Shown one piece after another: positions 1-8,538 of a DNA stretch of 48,828 nt; the first letter of the stretch is position 1; the number at the start of each line of letters is the position of its first letter. This DNA is from JAKSCF01 sp028279945 (GTDB lineage: Bacteria; Bacillota; Clostridia; Peptostreptococcales; JAAYPU01), in contig JANQMT010000165.1 in assembly GCA_028279945.1 (NCBI GenBank), forward strand, positions 1-48,828, written 5' to 3'. A program made the position numbers and the translations under genes. The notes under the pieces were generated by a model. That model did no database searches. It saw only the letters and a list, made by a program, of their open reading frames with translations, and had not been told where the DNA came from.

Positions 1-1
1 A

Positions 2-877
2 TCTGATCCGCAGTTTTTTAGAGTGGCACAGCCGGCAGAACCCAAATTCTCTGCTGATGAGCTTTACAGCTTGATATCTTTTAACCAAAGACGTACATAT
101 TCAATGCATGAGGTATTGGCACGGCTGTTTGATAATAGTGAACATATGGAGTTTAAACCTGATTATGGCCCTGAAATGTACTGCGGGTTAGCTAAAATGG
201 ATGGCTTTTTATGCGGTTTTGTTGCCAACAATCAAGGTGGTCTCGGATCAGATTACCCTAAATATGCGGATTATAAGGGAATAGGCGGAAAGCTGTATCG
301 TGAAGGGCTCATTAAAATGAATGAATTTGTTACTTTATGCGGACGTGACCGCATCCCAATTATTTGGGTACAGGATACTACCGGCATCGACGTGGGTGAT
401 ACGGCAGAAAATGCTGAGATGCTGGGTCTTGGCATGAGTCTGATCTATTCTATTGAACAGTCGGATAATCCTATGATGACCATTGTTTTGAGGAAAGGCA
501 GTGCTGCGGCGCATTATGTGTTGGGTGGTCCTCAGGCCAATAACAATAACGCCTTTACCCTTGGAACTGCTGCTACAGAAATCTATGTCATGCATGGTGA
601 AACAGCTGCTACAGCATCGTATTCGCGTCGCCTGGTCAAAGATAAGGAAGCCGGTAAGCCATTAGATGCTACAATAGAAAAAATGAACGATATGATACAG
701 CAATACCATGACAAATCCAGACCGGCCTATTGTGCTAAAAAAGGCTTAGTCGATGAGATCGTAGATTTGCCCAATCTAAGAAATTACTGCAAGGCATTCG
801 TAGGTTCGTATTATCAAAACCCTAAAAGTATTTGTGCGGTTCATCAAATGCTTACACCTAGAGTGATCAAAGGTTAA
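2..877 (+). CDS. gcdA: Glutaconyl-CoA decarboxylase, carboxyltransferase (alpha) subunit, 5'-truncated by window edge
   Basis: The open frame runs in from position 2 with no start, so only the C-terminal half (about 291 codons; the family is about 590 aa) is present. A GTG at 23 lies inside the conserved sequence and is not the start. Biotin-dependent carboxyltransferase motifs are clear: KGIGGKLYREGLIKMNEFV, DTTGIDVGDTAENAEMLG, GGPQANNNNAFTLG and YCAKKGLVDEIVDL. In the family this subunit moves CO2 from glutaconyl-CoA to the biotin carrier GcdC, and the membrane subunit GcdB then pumps Na+ as crotonyl-CoA is made. A strong hairpin follows the stop, so it ends its transcription unit. The etf and biotin-ligase genes that follow suit glutamate fermentation through 2-hydroxyglutarate. 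A methylmalonyl- or acetyl-CoA carboxyltransferase is less likely from the close match to GcdA motifs. Confidence 0.9.
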   Translation, partial: SDPQFFRVAQPAEPKFSADELYSLISFNQRRTYSMHEVLARLFDNSEHMEFKPDYGPEMYCGLAKMDGFLCGFVANNQGGLGSDYPKYADYKGIGGKLYREGLIKMNEFVTLCGRDRIPIIWVQDTTGIDVGDTAENAEMLGLGMSLIYSIEQSDNPMMTIVLRKGSAAAHYVLGGPQANNNNAFTLGTAATEIYVMHGETAATASYSRRLVKDKEAGKPLDATIEKMNDMIQQYHDKSRPAYCAKKGLVDEIVDLPNLRNYCKAFVGSYYQNPKSICAVHQMLTPRVIKG

Positions 878-892
878 CAATGTAACCTATTG

Positions 893-931
893 AAAATATT
901 CCACCGCTGTTAAAAAGTGGTGGAATATTTT
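893..931 (+). terminator. Intrinsic terminator after gcdA
   Basis: Perfect 13-bp stem AAAATATTCCACC / GGTGGAATATTTT (893-905 and 919-931) with a 13-nt loop, starting 16 bases after the gcdA stop. It separates gcdA from etfBA. Confidence 0.85.
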
Positions 932-1012
932 ACAAAAAAGAAATTCAATTTCTGCAAAATGATGATGTTTTAACTTATACATTTGACCATTGTTCAAATA
1001 GGAGGAACAGAA

Positions 1013-1801
1013 ATGAAAATAATCGTATGTGTGAAGCAGGTGCCTGATACCAACGAAGTCAAGATAGATCCCGCCAACGGGACTCTTATCAGGGAAGGCG
1101 TACCGAGCATTTTAAATCATGACGATGCCAACGCTCTGGAGGAGGCTTTAAAAATCAAAGATAAAGATCCGGATACATATATCACGGTGGTCTCCATGGG
1201 ACCGCCCCAGGCAATGGAAACGCTCAAAGAATGCATTGCCATGGGAGCGGATGATGCAGTTTTGCTCTCTGACAGAGTTCTGGGAGGTTCCGACACATGG
1301 GCAACGTCCAATGCGCTTGCTGCGGCTGTCAGAAAGCTGGGGGACTATGACATCATCTTCACCGGGCGGCAGGCTATAGACGGGGATACGGCTCAGGTAG
1401 GCCCTCAGCTTGCTGAAAAGCTGGGACTGCCGCAGGTAACCTACGTAACAGAATTTTCCATGGAGGGCGATGACCTCACCTTAAAGAGGGCACTGGAAAA
1501 CGGCTATGAGATTCTGAAATTAAAAAGGCCCTGCGTGCTTACGGCTATAAAGGAGCTTAACAGCCCTCGGTATATGACAATCCGGGGAATTTGCAAGGCG
1601 GTGACATTTGATATCAAAGTATGGAGTGCAGCTTACATCGGAGTAGATCCGGAGACGGTTGGACTAAAAGACTCGCCCACCAACGTATATAAATCCTTTA
1701 CGCCTGTTAAAAAAGGTAAGGGTGTCATCATAGAGGGCAACTCGGCAAAAGAAATCACAGAGAAGTTCGTTTTAGATCTAAAAGAGAAACACATTATTTA
1801 A
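1013..1801 (+). CDS. etfB: Electron transfer flavoprotein, beta subunit
   Basis: This 262-aa protein begins MKIIVCVKQVPDTNEVK, the standard EtfB N-terminus. The ATG at 1013 is preceded by AGGAGG at good spacing; an upstream in-frame ATG at 983 would add ten unrelated residues. Adenine-nucleotide-binding segments are visible (MGADDAVLLSD, FTGRQAIDGDTAQVGPQLAE), as is the C-terminal family segment KRPCVLTAIKELNSPRYM. With EtfA, 14 bp downstream, it forms a heterodimeric flavoprotein passing electrons between NADH, ferredoxin and an acyl-CoA dehydrogenase or similar partner; no such partner gene is in view. The gene is visibly richer in G+C (about 50-55% in sampled lines) than the genes downstream. 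Confidence 0.95.
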   Translation: MKIIVCVKQVPDTNEVKIDPANGTLIREGVPSILNHDDANALEEALKIKDKDPDTYITVVSMGPPQAMETLKECIAMGADDAVLLSDRVLGGSDTWATSNALAAAVRKLGDYDIIFTGRQAIDGDTAQVGPQLAEKLGLPQVTYVTEFSMEGDDLTLKRALENGYEILKLKRPCVLTAIKELNSPRYMTIRGICKAVTFDIKVWSAAYIGVDPETVGLKDSPTNVYKSFTPVKKGKGVIIEGNSAKEITEKFVLDLKEKHII

Positions 1802-1815
1802 AGGAGGGATGGAAC

Positions 1816-3120
1816 ATGGCAATACAGATCATCAATGAAAAATGCAAGGGCTGCACCCTCTGTGTCAATGCATGTCCCTTCGATGCAATCGAGATGAAAG
1901 ATAAGCTGGCGGTCATCAATGAGAAGTGCACCGTGTGCAACCAATGTATTCCAGCGTGCAAATTCGATGCCATCGTAAAAATCGAAGAAAGTGAAAAAGC
2001 CCCAGTGGATATTTCAGCCTATAAAGATGTCTGGGTTTTTACGGAGCAAAGAGAAGGTAAGCTTCTGAATGTGGCCCTTGAGATTCTGGGGGAAGGACAC
2101 AGAATCTCAAGAGAAATCGGAAATGAAACAAAGGTATGCGCAGTGTTAATCGGAGGGAATGTGGACCACATCATCCATGAGCTCTATGCCTACGGTGCAG
2201 ATCAAGTCTATGTGGCAAGCGATCCCTTGCTTGAAAATTATACGACAGAGGCATATACCAAAGTGATGACCGAAGCCATCAGAGAATTCAGGCCGGAGAT
2301 TGTGCTCTTTGGAGCCACTCATATCGGAAGAGACTTGGCCCCGAGAATTGCGGCCAGACTCGATACAGGACTTACGGCAGACTGCACAAGACTTGATGTA
2401 AATACCGGGAACTATATCGATTACCTTGAAAAATATACGACAGCCGATACAACAGGAATGGACAGAGACGATGGAGACAAGAACCTGAAACAAACACGTC
2501 CCGCCTTCGGCGGTAATCTCATGGCTACTATCGTATGTCCTGCCCGCAGACCTCAAATGTCCACCGTAAGGCCCGGAGTCATGGACAAACTGAAGAGAGT
2601 TGAAGGAAGAGAAGGCAGATGCATCAATCTGGAGGGCAGTCTGAAGAAAGAAGATTTCCCTGTAGAGGTGGTGGAAATTGTCAAAGCTGCCAAACAGATG
2701 GTATCCCTTAACGATGCGGAGATTATCTGTTCAGGTGGAAGAGGGCTGGGTAACGCATCAGGCTTTGAACTGATCCAAAATTTTGCCAACACCATAGGTG
2801 GTGTAGTGGGAGCATCCCGTGCAGCAGTTGATGCCGGCTGGATTGACCACTGCCATCAGGTAGGACAGACGGGAACCACCGTAAAGCCCAAAATATATTT
2901 TGCCTGCGGTATTTCAGGTGCCATCCAACACCTGGCCGGGATGCAGAATTCGGACATCATTGTGGCTATCAATAAAAACCCTGGTGCTCCTATTTTTGAG
3001 GTAGCCGATTACGGCTTGGTGGGAGATTTGTACAAAATCATCCCCGAGATCATCGACCAGTGGGATAAGGAAGATGAGTGGGATAAGGAAGACGGTTTCT
3101 GTTCCCTAGCATGTAGTTGA
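1816..3120 (+). CDS. etfA: Electron transfer flavoprotein, alpha subunit with N-terminal 2[4Fe-4S] ferredoxin domain
   Basis: 434 aa. Residues about 1-60 are a ferredoxin domain with two CxxCxxCxxxC clusters (KCKGCTLCVNACP and KCTVCNQCIPAC). The EtfA N-domain follows from about 70 to 200, and the FAD-binding C-domain lies near 290-420 (GGRGLGNASGFELI, VGQTGTTVKPKIYFACGISG, NKNPGAPIFEVADYGLVGD). The extra ferredoxin domain is typical of flavin-based electron-bifurcating Etfs such as caffeyl-CoA reductase CarE and the lactate dehydrogenase complex. The RBS GGAGGG precedes the ATG. The C-terminus carries a duplicated WDKED unit encoded by a short tandem repeat, then FCSLACS. Which dehydrogenase it serves cannot be read from the window; glutaconyl/crotonyl-CoA chemistry is the natural guess. 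Confidence 0.93.
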   Translation: MAIQIINEKCKGCTLCVNACPFDAIEMKDKLAVINEKCTVCNQCIPACKFDAIVKIEESEKAPVDISAYKDVWVFTEQREGKLLNVALEILGEGHRISREIGNETKVCAVLIGGNVDHIIHELYAYGADQVYVASDPLLENYTTEAYTKVMTEAIREFRPEIVLFGATHIGRDLAPRIAARLDTGLTADCTRLDVNTGNYIDYLEKYTTADTTGMDRDDGDKNLKQTRPAFGGNLMATIVCPARRPQMSTVRPGVMDKLKRVEGREGRCINLEGSLKKEDFPVEVVEIVKAAKQMVSLNDAEIICSGGRGLGNASGFELIQNFANTIGGVVGASRAAVDAGWIDHCHQVGQTGTTVKPKIYFACGISGAIQHLAGMQNSDIIVAINKNPGAPIFEVADYGLVGDLYKIIPEIIDQWDKEDEWDKEDGFCSLACS

Positions 3121-3125
3121 AAGTC

Positions 3126-3154
3126 TTGACGAGGGGTTGTCTTCATTTTATACT
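3126..3154 (+). promoter_or_regulatory. Sigma-A-type promoter for birA
   Basis: TTGACG, 17-bp spacer, TATACT, just after the etfA stop and about 35 bp before the biotin ligase ATG. Both boxes are close to consensus. Confidence 0.7.
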
Positions 3155-3188
3155 TAAAAGATGAGTATGTAAAAGGGGAAGAATTTAT

Positions 3189-4016
3189 ATGAATATAAAC
3201 CAGGCCGCCATGGGAAAGCGTTTTCACCGACATAAGCATATTCGATTGAAGGAAAAAGATATAATTATTTATCGGGAGGTGTCGTCAACTAATACGGTTG
3301 CCCAGATGATGGCTTTGAAGGGAGCGCATGAAGGGACCATTGTTATGAGCACCTTCCAGACATCGGGTAAGGGAAGGATGCAGCGCCAATGGGTTTGCCC
3401 GCCGGGAAAAGGAATAATGGTGTCCATGATCTTGAGGCCTAAGCTAAGTAGCCGGCTTGTGCCTCAATTGACATTGCTTAGCGGAGTAGTGGTTGCTGAA
3501 ACCATAAGAAAAGTAACCCAATGTAAAGCCGGAATTAAGTGGCCAAATGACATCGTTATAGGTGGTAAAAAGGTATGCGGCATTCTTGCTCAAAGCAATA
3601 TTTCCAGTGGTAATGACGGGTTTGTGATAATGGGTATCGGGATAAATGTTAATCAGGATGAGAATCAACTTCCTCCTGATTGTAAAGATACCAGCACTTC
3701 ATTAAAAATAGAGCTGGGCCGGCGCTTATCACGTTTAAATGTTCTTAGTCAGTTTATATCTATCTGGGAGAAGCATTATCAGAGATTTTTAAAAATGGGG
3801 TATCCCTATCTCAGAAGGAAATGGATTGAAAATAACGTCACATTAGGTCGATATATTTCCATTAACAGTGAGGAAAGTCCTAAAGGATTGGCCATTGATA
3901 TTAGTGAAAGAGGCGGACTTCTTGTCAGTTTGCCCGATGGATTAATTAAAGAGTTTTTAGCTGAAGATTTAAGCTTAGGCAGATCCTATTATCAAAGAGA
4001 ATCGGTTAAAACTTAG
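3189..4016 (+). CDS. birA: Biotin--[biotin carboxyl-carrier protein] ligase, catalytic-only BirA
   Basis: 275 aa. Biotin ligase signatures in order: SSTNTVAQ (about 32-39), the biotin-adenylate loop region GKGRMQRQWVCPPGKG (about 60-75), KWPNDI (about 118) and KVCGILAQ, then GIGINVNQ and a C-terminal SH3-like domain. No N-terminal helix-turn-helix is present, so this is a monofunctional enzyme rather than a biotin-operon repressor. It attaches biotin to carrier proteins, and its place after gcdA/etf suggests it serves the glutaconyl-CoA decarboxylase biotin subunit. The ATG at 3189 follows AGGGGAAG. The usual GRGRxxRxW loop reads GKGRMQRQW, a mild variation. Confidence 0.9.
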   Translation: MNINQAAMGKRFHRHKHIRLKEKDIIIYREVSSTNTVAQMMALKGAHEGTIVMSTFQTSGKGRMQRQWVCPPGKGIMVSMILRPKLSSRLVPQLTLLSGVVVAETIRKVTQCKAGIKWPNDIVIGGKKVCGILAQSNISSGNDGFVIMGIGINVNQDENQLPPDCKDTSTSLKIELGRRLSRLNVLSQFISIWEKHYQRFLKMGYPYLRRKWIENNVTLGRYISINSEESPKGLAIDISERGGLLVSLPDGLIKEFLAEDLSLGRSYYQRESVKT

Positions 4017-4100
4017 AATTTCTTTTAAAATCAGTTAAATTCTAATCCTGGCATATCATTATCTTTAAGTGCATTATCTCAAAGAAAGGAAACGAGAAAA

Positions 4101-6218
4101 ATGAACGATTCCAATTCTTTAAATACTGCTACAAGGTTAACGGTCGAACAGATGATGAATAAACATTTTGAAGTTCTTTATTTGGGAGATACTTTGCGAA
4201 CAGTTGTCGAGTACTATCAAGAATACAAAATTAATACGCTTCCTGTGGTGGATGAAAATGAAAAATTAATTGGTGTATTTCCTAAAAAGAGACTATTTAA
4301 GGCGTTATTAGAGGGTGCAAGCTTAGATACCCCTTGTGAAGCCTATATGGTTGATCATCCTATTTTTGTAACGACTGACAGAACCTATGATGAATATTCA
4401 CTGGTTGTGAGGGTCACGAAAAGCCGGGTTGACAACGTGGTTGTCCTTGATCATTTCGATAAAGTGGTAGGAATGATTGGAACAGCAGAATATCTCCGTG
4501 AAAGTCTTAATATGATTATGGCATCATCAGCATTACTGGAGTCCCTTTTCAGGGTAAATTACGAAGGTATTATCATTACGGATAAAGAAGGTTATATATT
4601 GAAGATAAATCCTGCTGCTGAAAGGATGTTCCAACTGAACTTTTTAAAAATTAAAGGCAAACACTTAAAAGAGATTTTTCCGGAGATTACGATTTCAGAG
4701 GAGCTCCGAATAGGGTTAAAAAGAACGGTAAAGTCGTTACCGGTTATTATTAACCAAGTGCCAATCATTGAAAATGACGAACAAATAGGTTCCAGCTATG
4801 CTTTCTTGGACATTTCAGATATGGAAAAAATTGCTCAGGAACTAGAAATAGTGAAAGAACTTCAAACAACCATTGATGGTGTTCTAAGTGCTTCTTCTGA
4901 CGGTGTTTTTGTATCGGATGTTTTTGGCAGGGTAAAGTATGTTAATCAAAGCGCTTGCGAATTGATTGCTCAACCGTCGGAACAAATTATCGGAAAAGAG
5001 ATTGACGATGTTTTTCCGGCTAATTGCCTGACTAAAATCGGCAAATCCGGTTCTGCTGAAGTTGACTCCTGTGATATATGCGGGAAAAAATGTATTGTTT
5101 CACATATCCCAATCAGAAAAGACAATTATGAAGGTGCAGATATTACCGGCATTGTCAGTACGGTTTATCTTAATGATAATGCAGTTACTCAGGAAATAGC
5201 TCGAAAATGGTTTTATTTGAACCAAAAAGTACAATATTACCGTGATGAGCTTGAAAAGCGCGGTGGCAATGGCAGCCGTTTTGATCAAATTGTCACCAAT
5301 AATATCCATTTTAAAAAGATAAAGAAAGATGCACAGTTTATTGCACGAAGCAGTTCAACCGTTTTATTAACAGGAGAAAGCGGAGTAGGTAAGGATATGT
5401 TTGCTCGGGGCATTCACGAAGCCAGTCCCAGAGCAAAACAACCATTCGTAAAGGTAAATTGTGTATCCATACCGGAAACATTATTTGAATCTGAACTTTT
5501 TGGGTATGCACCGGGTTCGTTTACCGGGGCATTAAAGAACGGAAAACCCGGCTATTTTGAGAGAGCACATAAGGGAACGATTTTTTTGGATGAGATCGGT
5601 GATATGCCTTTATCAATACAGGCTAAGTTGCTGCAAGTGTTGCAGGAAAAAGAATTTATACGTGTTGGAGGAACCAGTAAACAAATCGTAGATGTTAGAA
5701 TCATTGCAGCTACCAATAGGGATTTGCGGGAAGCCATTGCTAAGAGAACCTTTAGAGAGGATCTTTATTATCGCCTCAATGTTATTGAGTTTTACCTGCC
5801 GCCCCTTAGAGAGCGTTCAGAAGATATCATCGCATTAGCGGCATCGTTTATTGAAAAATACAACCAAATTCTGGGATCAAAGGTGACAGGTATCAATGAA
5901 CAAGCCCAAAAAGCTTTAAAAGATTATGCTTGGCCCGGTAACATTCGGGAACTTGAAAACGCTATAGAACGAGCAGCAAATTATGCTTGGGAGGGTGAAA
6001 TCGGGATAGAAAACCTTCCTTCACAGCTTATGAAAGTTGAAAAGGTGCAGTCATCAGTATCCTATTCAACCTATCGCAGTTCGTTAATTAATTTTGAGAA
6101 GGAAATGCTGTTAGATGTCTTAAAAAAAACAAACGGCAATAAAAGTGCAGCGGCACGGATGATGAATTTAAGCAGGTCTGCTTTTTATGACAGATTGGCC
6201 AAATATAATTTAAAATAA
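4101..6218 (+). CDS. Sigma-54-dependent transcriptional activator with CBS pair and PAS domains
   Basis: 705 aa. Visible domains: two CBS repeats (about 10-125; LPVVDENEKLIGVFPKK), PAS 1 (about 140-245; GIIITDKEGYILKINPAAERMF), PAS 2 (about 255-360; DGVFVSDVFGRVKYVNQSA), AAA+ domain (about 395-625) with Walker A GESGVGKD and Walker B TIFLDEIGD, and a Fis-type helix-turn-helix at the C-terminus (NKSAAARMMNLSRSAFYDRL). The sigma-54-contacting loop reads GSFTGA rather than GAFTGA. Such proteins hydrolyse ATP to open sigma-54 holoenzyme promoters; the CBS pair hints at adenine-nucleotide sensing and PAS at a small ligand or redox signal. The target is unknown. I found no -24/-12 element in the short flanking gaps. 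Confidence 0.9.
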   Translation: MNDSNSLNTATRLTVEQMMNKHFEVLYLGDTLRTVVEYYQEYKINTLPVVDENEKLIGVFPKKRLFKALLEGASLDTPCEAYMVDHPIFVTTDRTYDEYSLVVRVTKSRVDNVVVLDHFDKVVGMIGTAEYLRESLNMIMASSALLESLFRVNYEGIIITDKEGYILKINPAAERMFQLNFLKIKGKHLKEIFPEITISEELRIGLKRTVKSLPVIINQVPIIENDEQIGSSYAFLDISDMEKIAQELEIVKELQTTIDGVLSASSDGVFVSDVFGRVKYVNQSACELIAQPSEQIIGKEIDDVFPANCLTKIGKSGSAEVDSCDICGKKCIVSHIPIRKDNYEGADITGIVSTVYLNDNAVTQEIARKWFYLNQKVQYYRDELEKRGGNGSRFDQIVTNNIHFKKIKKDAQFIARSSSTVLLTGESGVGKDMFARGIHEASPRAKQPFVKVNCVSIPETLFESELFGYAPGSFTGALKNGKPGYFERAHKGTIFLDEIGDMPLSIQAKLLQVLQEKEFIRVGGTSKQIVDVRIIAATNRDLREAIAKRTFREDLYYRLNVIEFYLPPLRERSEDIIALAASFIEKYNQILGSKVTGINEQAQKALKDYAWPGNIRELENAIERAANYAWEGEIGIENLPSQLMKVEKVQSSVSYSTYRSSLINFEKEMLLDVLKKTNGNKSAAARMMNLSRSAFYDRLAKYNLK

Positions 6219-6286
6219 GCTGGCGTACGGCATAATGCACAGTTATTTAGAGGATGCTGTACTGGGTTGAAAGGAGAAATGAACAG

Positions 6287-7099
6287 ATGAATGTCAATGC
6301 CATATATTTCAGCCCAACGGAGACCACAAAAAAAATTGTCGAAGGTATGGCACAAAAGTTAGCATACACTTTATCAGAAAATAAAAATTTCAATAAAATT
6401 GATTTTACTTTGAAGGATGCAAGGCATAAAAATCTTTCTCTGAAGGAGGAAGATTTAGCTATTATAGGGGTTCCTGTTTATGCAGGGAGAGTCCCAAATG
6501 TACTGCTCAACTATTTAAATAGTATCAGAGGAAATGGTGCCATGGCTGTTTGTGTTGTTGTTTATGGGAACAGAAATTTTGATGATGCATTAATTGAACT
6601 GAGGAACATATTAGAAGGAGACGGGTTTCATGTCATAGCAGCCGGTGCTTTTATCGGGGAACATTCTTTCTCCAGAGTCCTTGCCATGGGCAGGCCCGAT
6701 GACAAGGATATGGTCATCGCCCATGAATTTGCCTATCAAATATACCAAAAAATATTAAACAGTCATTTGTATGAAACCATAACCGTCAAGGGAAATCAAC
6801 CTTATGGAAAATATTATATGCCCAAGGACAAAGCCGGCAATCCTGTTGACATTAGAAAAGTAGCGCCTAAAACCAATAAAAATTGCATGGGTTGTAAGCT
6901 TTGTGCGGAAATTTGCCCCATGGGTTCCATAGATATTAATGATCCGTCCAAATTGAAGGGAATATGTATTAAATGTGGTGCTTGTATTAAAAAGTGTCCA
7001 GTTTCGGCCAAGTATTATGACGATCCGGATTATTTAAGGCATCAATATGAGTTGGAGGAAGAATTTATAGATCGAAAAGAACCTGAATTGTTTATATGA
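6287..7099 (+). CDS. EFR1-type flavodoxin/4Fe-4S ferredoxin fusion protein
   Basis: 270 aa from the ATG at 6287, chosen because AAAGGAG lies at usable distance and the flavodoxin strand begins MNVNAIYFSPTETT, the family's FMN phosphate-binding start. An ATG at 6254 would add 11 unrelated residues. Residues about 1-170 form the flavodoxin-like domain (IIGVPVYAGRVPN, VVVYGNRNFDDAL). Residues about 205-255 hold two 4Fe-4S motifs (CMGCKLCAEICP and CIKCGACIKKCP). Members of this family are cytoplasmic electron carriers. It follows the sigma-54 activator by about 70 bp in the same direction and may be co-transcribed. The electron donor and acceptor are not evident. Confidence 0.85.
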   Translation: MNVNAIYFSPTETTKKIVEGMAQKLAYTLSENKNFNKIDFTLKDARHKNLSLKEEDLAIIGVPVYAGRVPNVLLNYLNSIRGNGAMAVCVVVYGNRNFDDALIELRNILEGDGFHVIAAGAFIGEHSFSRVLAMGRPDDKDMVIAHEFAYQIYQKILNSHLYETITVKGNQPYGKYYMPKDKAGNPVDIRKVAPKTNKNCMGCKLCAEICPMGSIDINDPSKLKGICIKCGACIKKCPVSAKYYDDPDYLRHQYELEEEFIDRKEPELFI

Positions 7100-7163
7100 G
7101 GTATTATAACAACAATTTTAAACCGCTTTCAAAACGGTCAGGTTATCGAAAAAGCACTAGAAA

Positions 7164-7380
7164 AATGAATGCAGGTGTATGAATATTCGTTTTTTTGTGT
7201 TCATTTGGTCAGAAAATTTAGGTGGCAGATGGGCTATAAAAGTCGTGCACAGACAGGACGTCTGTGAGCAAATCTTAGCCATGGACGGCGGTTATTTGCG
7301 GTTAGACTTTTATAGTTCATATGCCATCAAATTTTCTCCAAATGAATACATTAACGAATATTTATACGCCTGTATTCATT
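7164..7380. mobile_element. 217-bp MITE-like foldback element, copy 1
   Basis: Ends are near-perfect terminal inverted repeats of about 25 bp, AATGAATGCAGGTGTAT at the left and the complement of AATGAATACAGGCGTAT at the right. The interior is also imperfectly self-complementary (CTATAAAAGTC against GACTTTTATAG, and an ACAGAC/GTCTGT palindrome), so the whole element can fold on itself. A 217-bp copy in reverse orientation lies at 8279-8495; by eye the two differ at about eight positions, all transitions. There is no coding capacity, so any movement would need a transposase supplied elsewhere. Target-site duplications are not clear. Confidence 0.8.
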
Positions 7381-7399
7381 TTTCAATAGAATATAACAA

Positions 7400-8098
7400 T
7401 TATTTGCCTGCAATTGTTGCAGCCATACCTTTTATCATATAGACAAAGGTCTTCATATCGCCTACCAGATAGGTTTCTTTTACATCAACCGGACGAATTT
7501 CTCCTTGACGATTAATCCAGCACGTCTCATACCCAAGCTCTGCAGCCGGTTCAACATCATATTTGAATCCGAAGCCTGCATGAAGGATATCTTCCACTTC
7601 AAGACCCAGTCGTTTTCTTGCAAGATGGAATCCCTTATGGCTCGGCTTATAGGCTCCGGCCATTTCAGCCGTAATAATATCATCAAACTCTACACCAAGC
7701 TGTTTCACCGATTCTTTAATAATATCATTATCGGTATTGGTTATTAAGACAATCTTAGTGTATTTCTTAAGCTCAAGCAGGGCATCTTGAGAATCCGGAA
7801 AAGGCTGCCATTGGCCCATAGTATTGGCAAATTCAATACAATCATCCTTTGTGTAGGCATAACCAAACTCATTAAAAGTCATTTCAAGGGTATCTTGCAG
7901 TACTTGGAAGTAAGGACGATATTTTTCTTGGATATAATCAAACTGAATCAGTTCCCAACGCTTCTGTAATTTTTTAGGGTCAACATTTGAGATGCCGTTT
8001 TTGTCAAAAAAGCGTTTAAAATAGTTCTGAATCCCTCCTTCCCAATCAATTAAAGTACCAAAGTTATCAAAGGTTACTGCTTTTGGAATTTTTATCAT
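7400..8098 (-). CDS. HAD-superfamily hydrolase, haloacid dehalogenase type II-like
   Basis: 232 aa. HAD motifs: motif I FDNFGTLID near residue 10 (nucleophilic Asp), motif II LITNTDN near 118, motif III Lys in KPSHKGF near 152, and HAGFGFKYDVEPAAELGYE near 170 before the substrate-closing loop. The FDxxGTLxD form of motif I resembles L-2-haloacid dehalogenases and related phosphatases; the actual substrate is unknown. It stands alone on the minus strand between two inverted copies of the 217-bp element, its stop only 20 bp from copy 1. The start ATG follows AGAGGAG. Confidence 0.8.
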   Translation of the reverse strand: MIKIPKAVTFDNFGTLIDWEGGIQNYFKRFFDKNGISNVDPKKLQKRWELIQFDYIQEKYRPYFQVLQDTLEMTFNEFGYAYTKDDCIEFANTMGQWQPFPDSQDALLELKKYTKIVLITNTDNDIIKESVKQLGVEFDDIITAEMAGAYKPSHKGFHLARKRLGLEVEDILHAGFGFKYDVEPAAELGYETCWINRQGEIRPVDVKETYLVGDMKTFVYMIKGMAATIAGK

Positions 8099-8278
8099 TT
8101 TATTCTTCTCCTCTATCCACTCTGTTTACTAAAAAAGAATAATTGTTAGATGCTTTTTTTAGAGTATTTTTCTAATATTATACCTCATTTTTTAATCCAT
8201 ATATTTTCATAGTTTCAGAATTTTCTTATCTGATAATCAGCTTTTCAAAAACTCAGCTTATGGAAAAAGTACCGACAT

Positions 8279-8495
8279 AATGAATACAGGTGTATAAATA
8301 TTCGTTAATGTATTCATTTGGAGAAAATTTGATGGCATATGAACTATAAAAGTCTAACCGCAAATAATCGCCGTCCATGGCTAAAATTTGCTCACAGACG
8401 TCCTGTCTGTGCACGACTTTTATAGCTCATCCGCCACCTAAATTTTCTGACCAAATGAACACAAAAAAACAAATATTTATACACCTGTATTCATT
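8279..8495. mobile_element. 217-bp MITE-like foldback element, copy 2 (inverted relative to copy 1)
   Basis: Same length and near-identical sequence to the reverse complement of 7164-7380, with the same AATGAATACAGGTGTAT-type ends. It fills most of the gap between the HAD gene and the ThiS-like gene. An AT-rich stretch with a TATAAT hexamer (8177-8182, minus strand) but no good -35 lies between it and the HAD gene start. Confidence 0.8.
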
Positions 8496-8538
8496 TCCAA
8501 TACGTTCAGCTTTTTAATAAATTATACCATATCAATGC

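Noticed and set aside
6219..6286. TGGC...TGCA near 6224-6244 as a sigma-54 promoter for the flavodoxin/ferredoxin gene
   Set aside because: The GG to GC spacing is three bases too long for a -24/-12 element.
7179..7442. 87-codon plus-strand frame crossing copy 1 of the foldback element
   Set aside because: It is not kept in the second element copy as a gene, lacks a clear RBS and runs through the terminal repeats into the HAD gene end.
7164..8495. CRISPR array or phage attachment sites as an explanation of the repeats
   Set aside because: There are only two long, inverted copies with terminal inverted repeats and no short direct repeats with spacers or an integrase.
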